From contig NZ_JNIO01000007.1 of assembly GCF_000702545.1 (NCBI RefSeq), positions 230,001 through 294,000 of the forward strand: a DNA stretch of 64,000 nt, written 5' to 3'. A program made the translations under genes and the position numbers. Shown piece after piece: positions 26,612 to 35,794 of this stretch; within the stretch, counting starts at the first letter, position 1, and each line of letters begins with the position of its first letter. Below the pieces are notes generated by a model. That model was given only the letters and a program-made list of their open reading frames with translations. It was not told the DNA's origin and did not search any database. The DNA is from Selenomonas sp. AB3002 (lineage in GTDB: Bacteria; Bacillota; Negativicutes; Selenomonadales; Selenomonadaceae).

Positions 26612-28216
26612 GTGTTAGTTAGCAAACGGCTGAGCTTTAGCGATGATGATTTGGAAACAACAATTGAGGATGTTTGTGAGGTTTTTGAAAAATCTCTGGT
26701 ATCGGAAGAGGATTGTATAAAGATATGTCTTTTGTTGGAGGAGGCCCTGCTTCGTTGCCAACAACATTTTGGTCAGGATTATCAATACAACCTCCAGATT
26801 CAAAAGTGGTTTGGGGTACCTAAAGTCATAATTCGCATAAAAGGTGAGGCATATAACCCCCTTAGTGATGATGACTTTGATGATGATGATATATTGCCGG
26901 CACCAATATTAAAAGAACTCATGAATTATGAGCAAGCCAAAACAGTTTATATTTATCGGAATGGCTATAATGAGATCAGTACCTATGCCAGAAAAGCGTG
27001 GAAGCCCATAAAAATACCGGGGGGTTCGATTACTATATCGGCGCTGCTGGCTGTAGCCTGTGCTGGCGCCAATAGCATACTGCCCGCAGAATTGCAGGGT
27101 GCGGTCATACACGATGCAGCTGAGCCGCTTTTAAAGACGTTGATGGGGCTGATAGTTGCGGTTACTGGGCCCTTCGTCTTTATCTCTATAGTCAATGGGA
27201 TTTGTCTTATGGAGGATGTAGCTACTTTTAGCAATGTGGGGCTTAGAGTTATACGCCGCTTTTTTATCATTATGTTGTGCATGGCATTGTTTTCGGCTGG
27301 AATATGTCAGCTCTTTTTCCCTGTTGTTGCGATAAATGGGGAAAGTAAATTGGCAATATCGGAGTTGTTCCAATTATTTTTAGGGATTTTTCCCCACAAT
27401 TTTTTTGTTCCCTTTGTCGAGGGAAATATTCTGCAGATAGTATTCATGGCGATACTGACAGGTATCAGTATTTTAACCTTGACTAATGTGGTTCCTAACT
27501 TGAAAGTCATTGTCGGTGAGTTGAATAAGCTGATTCTCAAGATGATGGACATTGTTTCCAAAGTTATATATGCGGCTATCTTCCTGAATGTTTTCAAGTC
27601 GATTGCTGATAACAGCATGGAAACAATTTTGTTCGTATGGCGGATTGTGGCCGCCAATTATGCATTTTCCATCGGTTTTGGCATGCTTATGCTCATGCAT
27701 ATTGTTTATAAGTATCGTATAAATGTGGCTGATTTTCTGCGTCAGGGAGCGAATGTGTTTCTGGTATCTTTTTCAACTGCCAGCAATACGGCGGCTATGT
27801 CGATGAATATAGCCTTTGCCAAAGAGCGCCTGAAAATAGAAGGCAAATTTTGTGATTTTTGGCTGCCATTATCCCATGCCATGTTTTCACCGTCTGCAGC
27901 CGCGGCGCTGGTGGCTGGTGTCTTTTATACGGCTTATGATGCACAGCTGCCCTTATCGTTATTTTCGCTGTTTATAACCATTATTCTGGCCTTGCAGCTC
28001 AGTATTGCGACACCTCCGGTCCCGGGTGGCATCATGGCTATTTATGCCATTATTTTCAAGAATCTGGGGTTGCCCTTCGATTCTATCGGCATGCTGATGG
28101 TTTCCGCTGTCTTTGTGGTGAATGTATCCTCGTTTATGTCCATGTTGGTCAGGGACTGCGAGCTCATTGACATTGCTGGCGAGATAGGGAAACGAGGGGC
28201 GTCGTTAAAGGAGTAG
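26612..28216 (+). CDS. Dicarboxylate/amino-acid:cation symporter fused to anti-sigma-kinase-like domain
   Basis: This 534-residue protein starts at GTG 26612. Residues 1 to about 110 are soluble; 'EDCIKICLLLEEALLRCQQH' resembles the N-box helix of RsbW-type (HATPase_c_2) kinases ('xxxLxEALxNxxxH'). The key Asn is not evident, so ATP use is doubtful. An acidic linker ('SDDDFDDDD') leads to a transporter domain (about 135-520) with multiple membrane spans, the serine-rich 'SFSTASNTAAMSMNIAF' re-entrant loop and 'IATPPVPGGIMAIYAIIFK', typical of DAACS (GltP/SstT-like) symporters. The normal 'NMDG'-type motif reads 'TPPVPGG' here. With the STAS gene upstream, it looks like a transporter that doubles as a sensor. 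Confidence 0.78.
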   Translation: MLVSKRLSFSDDDLETTIEDVCEVFEKSLVSEEDCIKICLLLEEALLRCQQHFGQDYQYNLQIQKWFGVPKVIIRIKGEAYNPLSDDDFDDDDILPAPILKELMNYEQAKTVYIYRNGYNEISTYARKAWKPIKIPGGSITISALLAVACAGANSILPAELQGAVIHDAAEPLLKTLMGLIVAVTGPFVFISIVNGICLMEDVATFSNVGLRVIRRFFIIMLCMALFSAGICQLFFPVVAINGESKLAISELFQLFLGIFPHNFFVPFVEGNILQIVFMAILTGISILTLTNVVPNLKVIVGELNKLILKMMDIVSKVIYAAIFLNVFKSIADNSMETILFVWRIVAANYAFSIGFGMLMLMHIVYKYRINVADFLRQGANVFLVSFSTASNTAAMSMNIAFAKERLKIEGKFCDFWLPLSHAMFSPSAAAALVAGVFYTAYDAQLPLSLFSLFITIILALQLSIATPPVPGGIMAIYAIIFKNLGLPFDSIGMLMVSAVFVVNVSSFMSMLVRDCELIDIAGEIGKRGASLKE

Positions 28217-28396
28217 AATTTTGCGCTACTGGTTGTGATGAAGGTTTTGGCCTGTACGGCAGGAAATATACTGTTGACAGCGAAGTGAACAGCAAAGATG
28301 GCCTTTTGAAGGATATGACGTAAAGCCTGACGGGCTCTAGGAGACTAAGTAATGGGGATTGTTCGATAGAAAGGGAATAAGCTATGGAAAAAATGC
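28217..28396. other. Junk-like spacer with short open frames
   Basis: No intact gene is seen. One in-frame stretch (28218-28322) reads about 35 codons containing 'CATGCDEGFGLYGRKYTVD' before a stop. A second begins at ATG 28384 ('MEKMLVDESTSISLRDIDDA', stop at 28464). Neither is recognised; both may be scraps of deleted genes. Confidence 0.4.
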
Positions 28397-28439
28397 TTGT
28401 TGACGAATCCACTTCTATTTCGTTGCGCGATATTGACGA

Positions 28440-28731
28440 TGCCTATGTTGAGGCAAAGGCTTAAGGGGGAAGGGGCTTCCGGCTCCTGGCCTGGGGCTGA
28501 ATCCCCGGCGCGTCTTTATATTGAAGCCAGGATCCGGGATGGAAAAGCTGTGTTTGGCTGTGAATATCGCAGTGACTGCTACAGCGAGGAATTGGCAAGG
28601 AGCATGCTGGGCAGCCTGGCTGAAGCCGCCAAGGAGTTCCTGGTCAAAGAGCGCCTGGCGGAGGTTTCCCTTTTGAGCAAGGAAGCTGAGGCGCAGCTTG
28701 ACCGCTTCAATGAAACAGAAGTTCCTTATAA
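28440..28731 (+). pseudogene. NRPS fragment (condensation-adenylation junction), cut by IS
   Basis: The frame running through 28440-28731 reads 'RLYIEARIRDGKAVFGCEYR' ... 'MLGSLAEAAKEFL' ... 'LSKEAEAQLDRFNETEVPY'. This is the end of an NRPS condensation domain followed by the short linker that precedes an adenylation domain ('LSxxExxxLxxxNxT'). Neither the start of the condensation domain nor any adenylation motif is present. The IS1182-family copy begins right after 'EVPY'. It is a remnant of a large synthetase gene. Confidence 0.65.
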
Positions 28732-30108
28732 GGGGCTGTTGCACGTACAATCAAAACGTGCAGCAGTCTCATTTTTATGCAAAAAGATAATCCCGGGACA
28801 TTCAAGCCCCGGGATTAGGTGTAGAATTTAGGTATGCTAAAACCGAATTCACAGAAAGAGTATACGTCTTTAGGAGAGAATTATCAACTGTTTCTCCCCT
28901 TAAATCTTGAATTTCAGGTTAGCAAGGATGACCCCGTCCGCCTGCTTCGCCACAAGCTCAAGGCATGCCAGAAGGTGCAGGACATCATATTCGTCAAGGG
29001 AATGGGCAAGCGCAAGACTGCCCTGCAGAAAACAATGGAGCAGCTGGACGAGTTCATTGCCCGGCTCAAAAAATACAATACATACCTGCACATTCTAGGC
29101 GACCGCAACAGCTTTGCCAAGACAGACACGGATGCAACCTTCATGCGCATGAAGGAAGATGCCATGAAGAACGGCCAGCTCAAGCCGGCCTACAACATTC
29201 AGTGCGGCACGGACTCTGAATTCATCACATGGGCATCGGTCGGTCCCCAGCCTACAGATACAACCACACTCATTCCTTTCCTTCAGGATATGGAGAAACA
29301 TCTGCAGCGCCGCTATCCCAATGTGGTTGCGGATGCAGGATACGAAAGCGAAGAGAACTACCTCTATCTTGAGACCAACGGGCAGCGCGCCTTCATAAAG
29401 CCCAGCAATTATGAGAAGAGCAAGACAAGAAAATGGAAAAAGGATATCGGGCGCAGGGAGAATATGACCTATCTGCCAGAAGAAGATGCCTATTTATGCG
29501 CCCAGGGCAGGAAGCTTGCAGCTGCAAAGGAATTCGTACGCAGCAGCCGGACAGGATTCAAAAGAAATATAACCCTTTACAGTTCCGCGGATTGCGGCAA
29601 CTGCCCGCTGAAGAGCCAGTGCATACACGGAAACCATTGCAAGACACCGCTGGAGGAGAGAACCAAGCACTTTGAAGTATCCAAACAGTTTCTGCGCCAA
29701 CGTCAGGAAGATTTGGAACGTATAACCTCAAAAGAAGGAGTACAGCTGCGCATAAACCGGAGCATACAGGCAGAGGGTGCATTTGCAATGATGAAGGCGG
29801 ACATGAATTTCCGAAGGTTCCTGAGCCGCGGCACAGCAAATGTCCTTGTTGAGATCATGCTGGTGGCTATGGCTTACAATATTCAAAAGCTGCACTGCAA
29901 AATCCAGTCAGACAGAGCAGGCCAGCACCTGTTCCCTGTGAATAACGCAGCCTGAATACAAAATAAGAGCACAAGAAAAAAGGCGATTTTTAGACCGCTT
30001 GGTATCTTGTGCTCATTTTTAGTGGATTTTACAACGAATAGGAACTTTTTATACATCAACAAGGAAAAGGGGCTGTGCATAAGTGGAATTACACTCATGC
30101 ACAGCCCC
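28732..30108 (+). mobile_element. IS1182-family element, copy 1, internally deleted
   Basis: The 1377-bp copy matches the 1881-bp copies at 32122 and 53006 except for a 504-bp in-frame deletion. Left end: 'GGGGCTGTTGCACG'; right end: hairpin 'GGGGCTGTGCAT' / 'ATGCACAGCCCC'. It interrupts an NRPS fragment and ends 20 nt from the stop of the chemoreceptor gene. Confidence 0.88.
28834..29955 (+). pseudogene. IS1182-family transposase with internal deletion
   Basis: This frame of 373 codons encodes the transposase but lacks residues about 41-208 of the 541-residue full protein. The junction is 'VRLLRH' joined to 'KLKACQ'. The deletion removes the rest of the N-terminal DUF772 domain and the first catalytic Asp region ('LKDIFIDGTKIES'), so it should be inactive. 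Reading frame is kept. Short 'CGCC' homology lies at both breakpoints, which suggests slippage or recombination. Confidence 0.9.
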
Positions 30109-30127
30109 TTTGAGGTAGGTGTATGAT

Positions 30128-31843
30128 TTAGAATTTGAACTGGCGCAGGGCCTGCTGCTGCTCTCTGGCCATATTGGACAGGGTCTCGCTGGCGGAGGCG
30201 ATTTCCTCCGAGGAGGCGGACTGCTGTTCCGTGGCGGCGGAGACGGATTCCATGTGCTGGGAAATGACCTGTCCCTTGGCGTTGATGTCAGCCACAGAGG
30301 CGGAGATATTATGGGCGTCGCTGCTGACCAGCTTGATGGCCTTGTCCATGAGGACAGTTTTCTGGGCGCCGTTTTCTACCAGGGCCTGTATCTGCTCAAA
30401 GACTTTCTGCAGGTTCTCTACGGACTGGGCGCCTGCCACCACGGCTTCGCAGCCTTCGTTCATGGAGCTGACGGCGCTTTCCGTATCCTGCTGCATGGTG
30501 GCGATGAGCTGGGCAATCTTCTCGGCGGCCTGCTCGGACTGCTCGGCCAGTTTCCTGACTTCCTCTGCCACCACCGCAAAGCCGCGGCCCTGGTCGCCTG
30601 CCCGGGCGGCTTCGATGGCGGCGTTGAGAGCCAGCAGGTTGGTCTGGTTGGCAATCTCAGAGATGGTGTCCACGATGGCGCCGATTTCACCGGAGCGGGC
30701 ACCCAGCTTGCCTACGATTTCCGAGGTGGAGCTGACGGTCTTTTCCACCCCGCGGATTTCCTGCACGGACTTTTTCAGCACCTCATAGCCGTGCTCTGCT
30801 TCCTCTGCGGCCTGGCGGGAGTTGGCGGAGACTTCTTCGGCATGGGAGCGCATTTCCTGGATGGATTCGTTGACCTTGTCCAGGAGGCTGCTGCTGTCGT
30901 TCAGGGAGCTTTCCTGGTCGGTGACCAGATGGGCAGACTCACCTACGGCCTCGGCTGACTGGACGGCGGCCTGGGCGGACTGCATGGAGGCTTCCTTCAG
31001 ATTGGCGGCAGCAGAGTTGATGTTCTGCACAGTGCCGTAGATGCCCTTCATGTAGGAGGCCATTTTCTCTTCCATCTGCATGAGGGTGCTAGAGAGATGG
31101 CCGAACTCGTCCTCTCTCTCCAGAGCGTGGTCACCGGCGCGGAAGTCGCCGTCCCGGAGCTTCTCGCAGACATGGCGCATGGACTCAAGGGCAGAGGTGA
31201 TGCTGCCGGCGATGACCTGGCTGATGGCCAGCTGCACGGCCAGGGCGATGACGGTGACTGCCAGGATGATTTTGGCGGCCAGGCTGTTGGCATCGGTGCT
31301 GGCCTGGTTTTTCACGCTGGCTTCTTCATTGACCTTGTCCTGCTGGCCGTGGATGGCGTCCCTGAGGCCGCGGGTGGCAGGGGAGCCGTCCCTTTCGTAA
31401 ATGTCCATGGCTTCAGCTGACTGGCCTGCTTCTGCCAGGCTGATGACCTTGTTCATGACGTTCTTGTAGTTGGCCCACTGCTGGTCAATCTCGCTGGTGT
31501 TCTCATAGGGGGTGCCCTGCATGGCCTTCTTGTAGGCGGCCAGCTGTTCCTCAAAGCCGTCTTCAGCTTCCTTTTTCTGGCTGATGACCTTCTGCAGTCG
31601 GTCGGAGTGGCCCTGGAGCATGACCCCCTGCAGGGTCTTCACCATCATGATGCGGCTCCACTCCACGGCTTTGCCCAGATGCTGCACGCCCTGCATTTCC
31701 TGCGTGTACATGCTCTCCATGGCTTCGTCAGCACTGTCCAGGGAGCGGTAGCCCACCAGGCTGATGGCCAGCATGGCCACAGCGGCTATGGCCACGATGA
31801 GTATGAGCTTCAGGTTTACCTTCATGTTGTGAATAAGTCCCAT
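30128..31843 (-). CDS. Methyl-accepting chemotaxis protein (4HB sensor)
   Basis: I place the start at 31843 (571 residues) because 'AGGAGGAGTGAG' precedes that ATG; a start 14 codons upstream is unlikely. Layout: membrane segment ('[20 protein letters not shown]', about 10-30), a four-helix-bundle sensor of about 150 residues, a second membrane segment ('[20 protein letters not shown]', about 190-210), HAMP, and a cytoplasmic signalling hairpin with '[20 protein letters not shown]'. It reports ligand binding to CheA/CheW at the cell pole. The ligand is unknown. It is a single-gene unit; its terminator is supplied by the IS right-end hairpin. Confidence 0.93.
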   Translation of the reverse strand: MGLIHNMKVNLKLILIVAIAAVAMLAISLVGYRSLDSADEAMESMYTQEMQGVQHLGKAVEWSRIMMVKTLQGVMLQGHSDRLQKVISQKKEAEDGFEEQLAAYKKAMQGTPYENTSEIDQQWANYKNVMNKVISLAEAGQSAEAMDIYERDGSPATRGLRDAIHGQQDKVNEEASVKNQASTDANSLAAKIILAVTVIALAVQLAISQVIAGSITSALESMRHVCEKLRDGDFRAGDHALEREDEFGHLSSTLMQMEEKMASYMKGIYGTVQNINSAAANLKEASMQSAQAAVQSAEAVGESAHLVTDQESSLNDSSSLLDKVNESIQEMRSHAEEVSANSRQAAEEAEHGYEVLKKSVQEIRGVEKTVSSTSEIVGKLGARSGEIGAIVDTISEIANQTNLLALNAAIEAARAGDQGRGFAVVAEEVRKLAEQSEQAAEKIAQLIATMQQDTESAVSSMNEGCEAVVAGAQSVENLQKVFEQIQALVENGAQKTVLMDKAIKLVSSDAHNISASVADINAKGQVISQHMESVSAATEQQSASSEEIASASETLSNMAREQQQALRQFKF

Positions 31844-31885
31844 CTTAAACTCACTCCTCCTCTTTTCCGGGGGTAGCCTTTGCAC

Positions 31886-32121
31886 ACATTTCGATGATGT
31901 TCTTATTCGTCCAGACGGGGAAACTTTCCTCTCTGATGGGTAGAGAAAATTTTTTGGGGGGTATAGTTTTTCCCTAGGGGCAGAACTGTCTTTCTGTGCC
32001 AGGGCAGAGATTCACAGCTGGCGAGACACTTCGCGGCAGGGGGAAGTTTTGGCAGGGCGGGGGAGGAAAAAACTGTGGGAAAAGTGAATAGAACTATAGT
32101 TACAGGAATTAAGGCAGAAAG
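31886..32121. other. Chemoreceptor upstream region, no gene
   Basis: This stretch between the chemoreceptor start and IS1182 copy 2 holds no convincing ORF. It probably carries the chemoreceptor promoter; no consensus pair stands out. Confidence 0.5.
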
Positions 32122-34002
32122 GGGGCTGTTGCACGTAATCCAAACGTGCAGCAGCCTCATTTTTTATGCAAAAAGATAATCCCGGGACATTCAAGCCCCG
32201 GGATTAGGTGTAGAATTTAGGTATGCAAAAACCAAATTCACAGAAAGAGTATACGTCTTTAGGAGAGAATTATCAACTGTTTCTCCCCTTAAATCTTGAA
32301 TTTCAGGTTAGCAAAGATGACCCCGTCCGCCTGCTTCGCCACTGCATTGGAGGTATGGATATAAAGTCACTGGAGGAGACCTATCAAAGGATAGATCGAA
32401 ATCTGGCGTCGCCCAGGCAGATGCTGGCCATCCTTGTTTATGCCGGAATGAACCATATTTTCAGCTCACGCAGGATCGAGACTGCCTGCCGAAGGGACAT
32501 CAACTTCATGTACCTGCTGGAAGGCAAGCCGGCCCCTGACCATGTTACCATCTCAAGATTCCGTTCCAAACATCTGGCCCCCTGCATCAAGGAACTGTTT
32601 GCCCAGATGGACTTCCTGCTTGAACAGTTCGGTGTCATTTCCCTTAAAGACATCTTCATTGACGGAACAAAGATTGAGTCTTTCTCCAACAAGTATAAAT
32701 TTGTCTGGAAGAAGGCTGTCCTTAAAAACAAAGCCAAGCTCATGGCAAAGCTTCCTGCCTTTGTCAGCAAAGCCAGGGAAGCGTTCACGCTTTCTCTGCA
32801 TTACGGCGATGAAATCCATGTCAGGCACCTCAAAAAGCTCCGCCGCAAGCTCAAGGCATGCCAGAAGGCGCAGGACATCATCTTCGTCAAGGGAACGGGC
32901 AAGCGCAAGACTGCCCTGCAGAAAACAATGGAGCAGCTGGACGAGTTCATTGCCCGGCTCAAAAAATACAATACATATCTGCACATTCTAGGCAACCGCA
33001 ATAGCTTTGCCAAGACAGACACGGATGCCACCTTCATGCGCATGAAGGAAGATGCCATGAAGAACGGCCAGCTTAAGCCCGCCTACAACATCCAGTGCGG
33101 TACGGACTCTGAATTCATCACATGGGCATCGGTCGGTCCCCAGCCTACAGATACAACCACACTCATTCCTTTCCTTCAGGATATGGAGAAACATCTGCAG
33201 CGCCGCTATCCCAATGTGGTTGCGGATGCAGGATACGAAAGCGAAGAGAACTACCTCTATCTTGAGACCAACGGGCAGCGCGCCTTCATAAAGCCCAGCA
33301 ATTATGAGAAGAGCAAGACAAGAAAATGGAAAAAGGATATCGGGCGCAGGGAGAATATGACCTATCTGCCAGAAGAAGATGCCTATTTATGCGCCCAGGG
33401 CAGGAAGCTTGCAGCTGCAAAGGAATTCGTACGCAGCAGCCGGACAGGATTCAAAAGAAATATAACCCTTTACAGTTCTGCGGATTGCGGCAATTGCCCG
33501 CTGAAGAGCCAGTGCATACACGGAAACCATTGCAAGACCCCGCTGGAGGAGAGAACCAAGCACTTTGAAGTATCCAAACAGTTTCTGCGCCAACGTCAGG
33601 AAGATTTGGAACGTATAACCTCAAAAGAAGGAGTACAACTGCGCATAAACCGAAGCATACAGGCAGAAGGTGCATTTGCAATGATGAAGGCGGACATGAA
33701 TTTCCGAAGGTTCCTGAGCCGCGGCACAGCAAATGTCCTTGTTGAGATCATGCTGGTGGCTATGGCTTACAATATTCAAAAGCTGCACTGCAAAATCCAG
33801 TCAGACAGAGCAGGCCAGCACCTGTTCCCTGTGAATAACGCAGCCTGAATACAAAATAAGAGCACAAGAAAAAAGGCGATTTTTAGACCGCCTGGTATCT
33901 TGTGCTCATTTTTAGTGGATTTTACAACGAATAGGAACTTCTTATACATCAACAAGGAAAAGGGGCTGTGCATAAGTGGAATTACACTCATGCAACAGCC
34001 CC
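32122..34002 (+). mobile_element. IS1182-family element, copy 2 (full length)
   Basis: The 1881-bp element has left end 'GGGGCTGTTGCACG' and right end 'CATGCAACAGCCCC', which are inverted repeats. Each end also folds into a hairpin. Internal hairpin 'AATCCCGGG' / 'CCCGGGATT' lies just before the transposase (32179-32206). Copy 3 appears identical along its length. Its right end abuts the IS200/IS605 element. Confidence 0.93.
32223..33848 (+). CDS. IS1182-family transposase (copy 2)
   Basis: This 541-residue DDE transposase has an N-terminal DUF772 domain ('GGMDIKSLEETYQRIDRNLA', 'PDHVTISRFRSKHLAP'), first catalytic Asp in 'LKDIFIDGTKIESFSNKY', a second in 'VVADAGYESEENYLYLE', and a C-terminal part with 'DCGNCPLKSQCI' and 'EGAFAMMKADMNFRRFLSRG' (catalytic Glu). 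Length and order are those of full IS1182 transposases. The sequence is the same as copy 3 at 53107. Both look active. Confidence 0.95.
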   Translation: MQKPNSQKEYTSLGENYQLFLPLNLEFQVSKDDPVRLLRHCIGGMDIKSLEETYQRIDRNLASPRQMLAILVYAGMNHIFSSRRIETACRRDINFMYLLEGKPAPDHVTISRFRSKHLAPCIKELFAQMDFLLEQFGVISLKDIFIDGTKIESFSNKYKFVWKKAVLKNKAKLMAKLPAFVSKAREAFTLSLHYGDEIHVRHLKKLRRKLKACQKAQDIIFVKGTGKRKTALQKTMEQLDEFIARLKKYNTYLHILGNRNSFAKTDTDATFMRMKEDAMKNGQLKPAYNIQCGTDSEFITWASVGPQPTDTTTLIPFLQDMEKHLQRRYPNVVADAGYESEENYLYLETNGQRAFIKPSNYEKSKTRKWKKDIGRRENMTYLPEEDAYLCAQGRKLAAAKEFVRSSRTGFKRNITLYSSADCGNCPLKSQCIHGNHCKTPLEERTKHFEVSKQFLRQRQEDLERITSKEGVQLRINRSIQAEGAFAMMKADMNFRRFLSRGTANVLVEIMLVAMAYNIQKLHCKIQSDRAGQHLFPVNNAA

Positions 34003-34062
34003 ATGAATGCCGCCTGTAGACAAAATATTGCAAATTGTCTACAGGTATGATAGAATATAAAT

Positions 34063-34464
34063 ATGGAAACAATATATTTTAGGACAAAGACAACAGTGTC
34101 CTTCATAAACTATCATTTTGTGTTCTGTCCAAAGTACAGACGTAAGATTTTTCTTATCCCGAATGTTGAAGACCGTTTCAAAGAGTTGACACGAGAGATT
34201 TGCGGAGAACTCAAGATTGAGATACTTGCTATGGAATGTCATGTAGACCATGTGCATTTGTTTCTCAAATGTTGGCCTTCGCAATCTCCTGCGGACATCA
34301 TGAAAAAGATTAAAGGAGCTTCTTCTCATGCTCTGAGGGACGAATTTCCGCAATTATCGGGGATGACTGCTCTTTGGACAAGGAGTTATTTCGTCTCTAC
34401 GGCTGGCAATGTCAGCAGCGAGACAATTAAATGGTATGTCGATACTCAAAAGACAAGGGGGTGA
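34063..34464 (+). CDS. tnpA: IS200/IS605 Y1 transposase TnpA
   Basis: This 133-residue HUH-type transposase cuts and rejoins single-stranded DNA ends. The metal-binding 'CHVDHVHLFLKC' provides the HUH pair, and 'SETIKWYVDTQK' the catalytic Tyr. The N-terminal 'VSFINYHFVFCPKYRRKIF' is typical. It is complete. The stop lies 5 nt before the tnpB start, with the ribosome site of tnpB inside its last codons. Confidence 0.93.
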   Translation: METIYFRTKTTVSFINYHFVFCPKYRRKIFLIPNVEDRFKELTREICGELKIEILAMECHVDHVHLFLKCWPSQSPADIMKKIKGASSHALRDEFPQLSGMTALWTRSYFVSTAGNVSSETIKWYVDTQKTRG

Positions 34465-34469
34465 ACACA

Positions 34470-35639
34470 ATGAAAACGTTCAAGTTCAAGCTGTATCGGT
34501 CTCATCGCAACAGAAAACTGCATAGGCAGATTAACGCATCTGGCTTGGCATACAATCATTGTGTCAAACTCCACAAGCGGTACTATCGTCTGTATCACAA
34601 ACATTTGAAAAAGATGACACTCCAGAAGCACATAACCAAGCTGAAGAGGATTCCCAAGTTCAGCTACTTTCTGGAATTCGGCTCTCAAGCTGTCCAGAAT
34701 GTCGCAGAGCGTATCGAATTTGGCTACGAGAAATTCTTCCGCAAGGAGAACAAGCGTCCTCCCAATTGCAGAAAGGTTCGCAAGACCAAATCCTTCACGC
34801 TCAAACAGGCTGGTTGGAAGTTAGACGAAGAGAATCACGCCATCGTCATCAACGGACAAAAATATCGCTACCACAAGTCCAGAGAAGTCGAGGGAACCGT
34901 CAAGACCGTAACGATTAAGCGGGATGCCGTGGGTGACATCTACGTTTGCTTTGTCTGTCAGGTGGAACAGAATACCGTCATTCCCAGATTAGGTAAAAGT
35001 ATCGGGTTTGACTTTGGTCTCAAAGACCATATTCTTGTTGCTCCGACAGAGGAAGACGATGTGGATATGCCACGGTTCTTCCGGCAGAATAGCAACAAGC
35101 TCAAGAAGATGCAGAAAAAAGTATCCCACAAACTTCTTGCCAACACTGACCATTTTGTCAAAAAGGGCAAAGGACAAGCCCCTGTCTACAAAAGACCGCT
35201 CTGGGAATGCAAGAATATCCAGAAGTGTTTCAAGGAGCAAGCCCGCCTGCACCGCAAGATTGCGAACCAGCGAGAAGCCTATCATTGGCATCTTGCCTAC
35301 GAGCTGTGCAGCAAATACGCCCTTATCTGCTTAGAATCGCTGAATATGCGATGGATGCAGAAAGGGCATGGCAAAAAAGTCGGAGATTATGGTTTCTCTG
35401 CGTTCTTAACAATCCTGAAATACGTTGCTTCTCGGTGCGGAACTACCATTGTCCAGATAGACAAGTGGTTTCCCTCCAGTCAGATTTGTCACGATTGCGG
35501 ATACCAGAACAAAGAAATTAAGGATGTTCGTATCCGTGAGTGGGATTGCCCAAATTGCGGCAACCAGCACATAGACCGAGACCGTAATGCAGCAAAGAAT
35601 ATCCTTCGAGAGGGACTTCGTCAGTTCGAAGCTGCTTGA
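34470..35639 (+). CDS. tnpB: TnpB RNA-guided nuclease
   Basis: This 389-residue TnpB starts at ATG 34470 after 'AAGGGGG'. RuvC motifs are intact: 'SIGFDFGLKDHI' (Asp, about residue 180), 'ALICLESLNMRW' (Glu, about 285) and 'HIDRDRNAAKNIL' (Asp near the end). The zinc ribbon 'ICHDCGY' / 'DCPNCGN' lies between the last two. TnpB proteins use an RNA made from the element's right end to cut DNA and keep the transposon in place; they are ancestors of Cas12. With all residues present, it is probably active. Confidence 0.93.
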   Translation: MKTFKFKLYRSHRNRKLHRQINASGLAYNHCVKLHKRYYRLYHKHLKKMTLQKHITKLKRIPKFSYFLEFGSQAVQNVAERIEFGYEKFFRKENKRPPNCRKVRKTKSFTLKQAGWKLDEENHAIVINGQKYRYHKSREVEGTVKTVTIKRDAVGDIYVCFVCQVEQNTVIPRLGKSIGFDFGLKDHILVAPTEEDDVDMPRFFRQNSNKLKKMQKKVSHKLLANTDHFVKKGKGQAPVYKRPLWECKNIQKCFKEQARLHRKIANQREAYHWHLAYELCSKYALICLESLNMRWMQKGHGKKVGDYGFSAFLTILKYVASRCGTTIVQIDKWFPSSQICHDCGYQNKEIKDVRIREWDCPNCGNQHIDRDRNAAKNILREGLRQFEAA

Positions 35640-35763
35640 ATTCATAAAACGGGCGGGGCATCGTCCGTTAGGAGAGAAGATAGAAGACCTGTTTGGCTAA
35701 GGCCAGAAAGGCATTCTTCAGTGACCCTAGAATCCCCCGAATTCATTCGGGGGAGTATGTCAA
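35640..35763 (+). ncRNA. Putative omega RNA (right end of IS605 element)
   Basis: The ~120 nt behind tnpB are non-coding and structured ('GGGCGGGGCATCGTCCGTT', 'GGCCAGAAAGGC', 'CCCCCGAATTCATTCGGGGG'). In TnpB systems this part forms the guide scaffold and the guide is the flanking DNA. The next 20 bases (35764-35783) lie just upstream of the sirtuin gene. Confidence 0.6.
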
Positions 35764-35794
35764 TTAAGCCAAGGCGGGGGAGGAGGAGAAGGAA

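Larger units (their letters stand above)
34003..35763 (+). mobile_element. IS200/IS605-family element with tnpA and tnpB
   Basis: The left end holds an 11-bp hairpin 'CCTGTAGACAA' / 'TTGTCTACAGG' (34013-34045). The right end holds 'AATCCCCCGAATTCATTCGGGGGA' as its hairpin at 35730-35754 and ends at 'TCAA' (35760-35763), the cleavage type of IS608-like elements. No terminal inverted repeats exist, as expected for single-strand transposition. The left boundary is approximate. Confidence 0.8.
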
